The notes under the pieces: model-generated
What the model was told of the DNA's origin: nothing
What the model saw: only the letters and a program-made list of their open reading frames with translations
The model's database searches: none
Position numbers and translations under genes: made by a program
In this document: piece after piece, positions 60,861 to 64,000 of the stretch
How positions within the stretch are numbered: the first letter of the stretch is position 1
Layout of the letters: every line of letters starts with the position of its first letter
Assembly: GCA_050178015.1 (NCBI GenBank)
Contig: JBFXGM010000024.1
Location: 18,499 to 82,498 of the forward strand
From: Gaoshiqia sp050178015
GTDB taxonomy: Bacteria; Bacteroidota; Bacteroidia; Bacteroidales; Prolixibacteraceae
Length of the DNA stretch: 64,000 nt
Direction of reading: 5' to 3'

Positions 60861-61451
60861 ATGGAAGAGAATCTTTTTATCATCCATCCATCCGAAATTG
60901 TTCGCCGGGGACTGGCCGTGATCCTTCAGGAATACTTCAGCATGGAAATTACCCAGCTGGTATCGGTTTCCGATCTGGAAGCGTTTTCGGGTATCAACAA
61001 CAGCCTGATCATCGTCATGCTGGAAGCAGGACAGCAGCTCCCGCCCCAACTCGATGAAAAGCTCCGGCGTACGAACCAACTGTTTCTGGTAGGTGTTTCT
61101 CACGACGACGAACCACAGCCTTACGAATATCGGTTGAATATATTTTCGTCAGCCCTGCAAATACAGCAGCTCATTCAGGTCATCCGCAAATCGGCCAGCA
61201 AGCAGAAAGCTGTGCTGCCCGACAACGGCGACCTCACCCTGCGCGAGAAGGATGTCATCCGGCTGGTGGCATTGGGCCTGGCCAACAAAGAAATTGCCGA
61301 CAGGCTCAACATCAGCATCCACACAGTGATTTCGCACCGGAAAAACATCACCGAAAAGCTGAATATCCGATCCATTTCCGGGCTTACGATGTATGCCATC
61401 ATGAACAAATTAATCGACATCAGCGACATCAATCCCGAAGAGCTCATTTGA
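60861..61451 (+). CDS. LuxR/NarL-type regulator with a receiver lacking the phospho-Asp
   Basis: A 196-residue protein. The C-terminal helix-turn-helix is complete (LTLREKDVIRLVALGLANKE and IADRLNISIHTVISHRKNIT). The N-terminal 120 residues have a receiver-like fold (NLFIIHPSEIVRRGLAVILQ), but the strand that should hold the phospho-Asp reads NSLIIVMLEAG and no acidic pair is seen at the start, so phosphorylation is unlikely. It may respond to protein partners or a ligand. It is cotranscribed with the hemerythrin gene and bracketed by inverted repeats that could be its binding sites (inference). Confidence 0.88.
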   Translation: MEENLFIIHPSEIVRRGLAVILQEYFSMEITQLVSVSDLEAFSGINNSLIIVMLEAGQQLPPQLDEKLRRTNQLFLVGVSHDDEPQPYEYRLNIFSSALQIQQLIQVIRKSASKQKAVLPDNGDLTLREKDVIRLVALGLANKEIADRLNISIHTVISHRKNITEKLNIRSISGLTMYAIMNKLIDISDINPEELI

Positions 61452-61466
61452 AACGACCTGCTGGCT

Positions 61467-61484
61467 ATCCCCACAAATAGGGAT
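61467..61484. promoter_or_regulatory. Second ATCCC-N8-GGGAT inverted repeat, after the LuxR gene
   Basis: ATCCC-CACAAATA-GGGAT, 16 of 18 bases identical to the site at 59938. It lies between the stops of two convergent genes. Confidence 0.5.
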
Positions 61485-61494
61485 CCGGCTACTG

Positions 61495-62886
61495 CTACCG
61501 CGAAAGCTCAGGCACGGGAACAAACAGGTTTTTCTTCAACTCCAGGGCTTTCGGGAAAAGCTGCTTTCCCAGCACCTTTATCCTGGACGATTTGGCAACT
61601 GCCACCGTTGTCGTTTGTCCGGTAATCAGCTCAATCGCCTTGGCGACCATCGGGTCGGAAGTGTCGCCAAAAGGAATGCCCGCCAGCACGTCGTCTTCCA
61701 CTACATAATCCGGTGTGAGACCATCTTTAAAATCGGTATAACCAAAGGTATTGGCATATTTCAATACGATAGGCACCATCGCCCATTCTTCCTGGTCATC
61801 GGGAATCACCCAGGCGCCGGTGTATTTCCCGTAAGTAGGCTCACCAATGTGCACCACATCCATGTAAGGTTCCAAACCGGTGATAAGCAATTCGCTGGCC
61901 GAAGCCGTTCCCGTGGTCGTCAGAAAGAAAACCCGCTGCAAATTGACATTGCCATTAACATCGTCCAGAAAACGGTACGAAAGATAGTCGGCATACTCTT
62001 CGCCAGAATATTCAAGATATGATTGGAGCTCATCGTTATACCTCATGCCCACCAGCACTTCGCCTGCCGAAACCACATTGGCCGGGGCAATCTCCGAAGC
62101 CAGATAAGCTGCCGCATCAATCTCTCCACCCGGATTATAGCGCAGGTCAACAATCAGGTCGGTAATGCCCGTAGTATTGAATTCGGTGAAAATCTGATCC
62201 AGCGTCTCCAGGAAGCCATCGTTGGTCCCGGCCACAAACTCAACGTATGCCAGATAACCGATTTTATGGCCTTCGGTTTCGATGACCTCGTAATGAACAG
62301 AAGGATTGGTAGAAGTGACCCGGGCGGTCAGGCTATACGAAATTCCCGACGGGCTGATGGTACTGCCGCTGAGCGAGCCCAACTGCACCGAATAAGCGTT
62401 TCCGGAATACAGGGTGTAGTAATTTTCCGTATTCAGATTGGTATTGTTGATGGAAAGAATGATGTCGCCGCGTTTCAATCCGGCCTCTTCTGCAGCCGAA
62501 CCGGGATACACATAGTTTACCACAATATAAACACTGGAACCATCTGAAAACAAATAAAAGGCCGGATCAAAACCCATGGTTACCGGTACCCCGGCAAACT
62601 CAGCCGCCAACGAAGCATAATCGTCGGTAATCCACGACCATTTATCTTCGGCTTCATAAATCAGTTTATAGAAATACTCTTCCGAATTGGCTTCTTTGGT
62701 ATCGTCAATGTCCGGCAGTTTATTATTCCATAGGTACAAATCCTCCATGTTCTCGCGGATCCAGGCATTGGTGGCCAAAATCTCTTCCGCAATCGGATCT
62801 TCTTCCTCTACAATGGGTTCATCATCGTCTTTACACGAATAGACGAGAACAAGCAAGAGGAACAAATAGCTAAGTAGTTTCTTCAT
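61495..62886 (-). CDS. S41-family C-terminal processing peptidase, lipoprotein
   Basis: A 463-residue protein. KLLSYLFLLLVLVYSC is a lipoprotein signal with Cys18 followed by an acidic stretch (KDDDEPIVEEED), which favours surface export in Bacteroidota. A helical N-terminal part, a PDZ-like domain (YPGSAAEEAGLKRGDIILSI near 129-148) and the S41 protease core follow. TTTGTASASELLITGLE holds the catalytic Ser and GEPTYGKYTG the Lys. It is monocistronic and ends close to the LuxR-type gene. The substrate is unknown. Confidence 0.9.
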   Translation of the reverse strand: MKKLLSYLFLLLVLVYSCKDDDEPIVEEEDPIAEEILATNAWIRENMEDLYLWNNKLPDIDDTKEANSEEYFYKLIYEAEDKWSWITDDYASLAAEFAGVPVTMGFDPAFYLFSDGSSVYIVVNYVYPGSAAEEAGLKRGDIILSINNTNLNTENYYTLYSGNAYSVQLGSLSGSTISPSGISYSLTARVTSTNPSVHYEVIETEGHKIGYLAYVEFVAGTNDGFLETLDQIFTEFNTTGITDLIVDLRYNPGGEIDAAAYLASEIAPANVVSAGEVLVGMRYNDELQSYLEYSGEEYADYLSYRFLDDVNGNVNLQRVFFLTTTGTASASELLITGLEPYMDVVHIGEPTYGKYTGAWVIPDDQEEWAMVPIVLKYANTFGYTDFKDGLTPDYVVEDDVLAGIPFGDTSDPMVAKAIELITGQTTTVAVAKSSRIKVLGKQLFPKALELKKNLFVPVPELSR

Positions 62887-63010
62887 ATGATTTTTTATCT
62901 TTTTTCATTCAAATTCAGATGATTTATCAGACCTTCCCGCATTGCTGCCGGTAACCATGCAGGTCTTTTGAACACGCTAAATTAATCTTTTTAACACCTG
63001 CTTTTTATTT

Positions 63011-64000
63011 TCAGACGAAAAAACTAACCAGCAAAATCAGCAAAAAACCGACTACCGAGATGAGGGTTTCCATGACCGTCCACGAGCGCAGGGTTTCTTT
63101 TTCGTTCATACCCAAATACTTGCCCACCAGCCAAAAGCCGCTGTCGTTTACGTGCGACAGGATGGTGGCCCCTGCAGCGATGGCCAGTACCACCAGCGCC
63201 TTATCGATTTGTCCCAGCTCGAAAGCCGTGATCAGCGGCGCCATAATCCCGGCGGCAGTGATCATCGAAACAGTAGCCGATCCCTGAATCACCCGGACCA
63301 CCGCGGCAATAATATAGGCCAGCACAATCGGCGGCATGGCCGAGTTGGCCAGGCGTTCAGCCAGCATGGCGCCAATGCCGCTGTCGATCAGCACTTGCTT
63401 AAACACGCCCCCTGCGCCCGTCACCAAAATGATCAAACCCGCAGGCCCCAGCGCCTTGTTCGAGAGGGCCATCAACTGATCTTTGCTGAAACCACGTTTC
63501 ACCCCCAGCACATACAAGGCCAGCAAGGTGGAAATGATCAGGGCCGAAAACGGATGCCCCAGCAGGCCGATGGTCTGGTACAGCGCACCATCCGGCATGA
63601 TACCTTTGCTGAACAGCACTTCGGCCACCGAATTCCCGACAATCAGCACCAGGGGCAAGGCTATGATGAAAACAATGGTCCGAAAAGGCGGCAAAGGCTT
63701 TTGTTCTTCACCCGGCTCCCGCTCCGAAAAATAATCGGGGGCATCAATTTTTATTTTATTGCTGATGTATTTCCCGAAAACCGGCCCGGCCACTATGGCG
63801 GTGGGAACACTGATGATGACGCCCATCAGGATGACCCAGCCCAATTGTGCCCCCAGGATTTCGGCCACCGCCACCGGCCCGGGCGTGGGCGGAATGAACG
63901 AATGAGTGATGGCCAGTCCGGCCAGCAACGGTATGGCATAGTACAACACCGATCGCTTGGCTTGCTTGGTGAGTTCATAAACAATCGGGATGAGGATGAT
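63011..64000 (-). CDS. GntP-family permease, partial (5' end beyond window)
   Basis: A gluconate:H+ symporter-family membrane protein of which 330 codons are visible; the frame is open to the window edge, with IILIPIVYELTKQAKRS before the first internal Met, so about the first quarter is missing. Eight or more helices can be seen. TGAGGVFKQVLIDSGIG, VRVIQGSATVSMITAAGIM and SHVNDSGFWLVGKYLGM are GntP signatures. Family members carry gluconate, glycerate, idonate or related sugar acids; the substrate here cannot be told. The 124-bp gap to the S41 gene holds no terminator I can see. Confidence 0.92.
   Translation of the reverse strand: MILIPIVYELTKQAKRSVLYYAIPLLAGLAITHSFIPPTPGPVAVAEILGAQLGWVILMGVIISVPTAIVAGPVFGKYISNKIKIDAPDYFSEREPGEEQKPLPPFRTIVFIIALPLVLIVGNSVAEVLFSKGIMPDGALYQTIGLLGHPFSALIISTLLALYVLGVKRGFSKDQLMALSNKALGPAGLIILVTGAGGVFKQVLIDSGIGAMLAERLANSAMPPIVLAYIIAAVVRVIQGSATVSMITAAGIMAPLITAFELGQIDKALVVLAIAAGATILSHVNDSGFWLVGKYLGMNEKETLRSWTVMETLISVVGFLLILLVSFFV

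Overview
The window reads as chromosome of a member of the Bacteroidota. The reasons are many exact TAnnTTTG-type -7 promoter elements, a Bacteroidota-style short RpoD-like sigma factor, REP-associated tyrosine transposases with their palindromes, SPII lipoproteins, an exported AmmeMemoRadiSam set and a NatAB/DUF502/pRiA4b ORF-3-like gene complement. A free-living Marinilabiliales/Prolixibacteraceae-like organism is my guess at a narrower placement; it is inference only. There are no rRNA, tRNA or CRISPR features.

Layout. 1-12.5 kb is mostly housekeeping: two divergent class II aldolases, an ABC permease, miaA-NUDIX-glycosyltransferase, a bifunctional (p)ppGpp enzyme, a Fur-like regulator, purA and a D-amino-acid PLP enzyme. 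12.5-18.9 kb is a five-gene minus-strand terpenoid-type operon: Fe-S protein, radical SAM, DUF116 fused to a polyprenyl synthase, an alpha/alpha-toroid protein and a squalene-hopene-cyclase-like protein with a DGDDT motif. 19-23 kb is an accessory, repeat-rich stretch: a RAYT transposase with its own REP palindromes (one inside its own gene), a truncated DUF1648 gene and a 42-bp tandem array. 23-27.4 kb holds DUF502, a NatAB-type exporter and cysK. cysK is preceded by a clear transcription attenuator whose leader peptide carries Met-Pro-Met-Cys-Cys-Cys-Met. 27.4-32.8 kb has a MITE-like element and an operon of exported Memo/AMMECR1 fusion, a membrane spermidine-synthase-like protein and an exported radical SAM enzyme. 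33-43 kb is signalling: Ppx/GppA, an NtrC-like regulator without an HTH, a K+/Na+:H+ antiporter and two large sensor kinases. 42.9-46.8 kb is an alpha-glucan operon (GT4, GH57, CBM48) running into a secondary sigma factor. 47.4-49.9 kb encodes an orphan STAND-like ATPase. 50-58.5 kb is mixed metabolism: GT39-like, coaD, thioredoxin-fold, NUDIX/pyrE, selU-selD. 58.5-59.9 kb is a second RAYT with a different REP family and 248-bp tandem units that copy its 3' end. 60-61.5 kb is a hemerythrin/LuxR pair bracketed by two near-identical inverted repeats. The window ends with an S41 protease lipoprotein and a partial GntP permease.

The strongest new observations are the cysteine attenuator of cysK, the DUF116-prenyl-synthase terpenoid operon, the apparently extracytoplasmic AmmeMemoRadiSam system coupled to an aminopropyltransferase-like membrane protein, and two unrelated RAYT/REP families in one window. 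All functional statements come from reading motifs; no database search was run.
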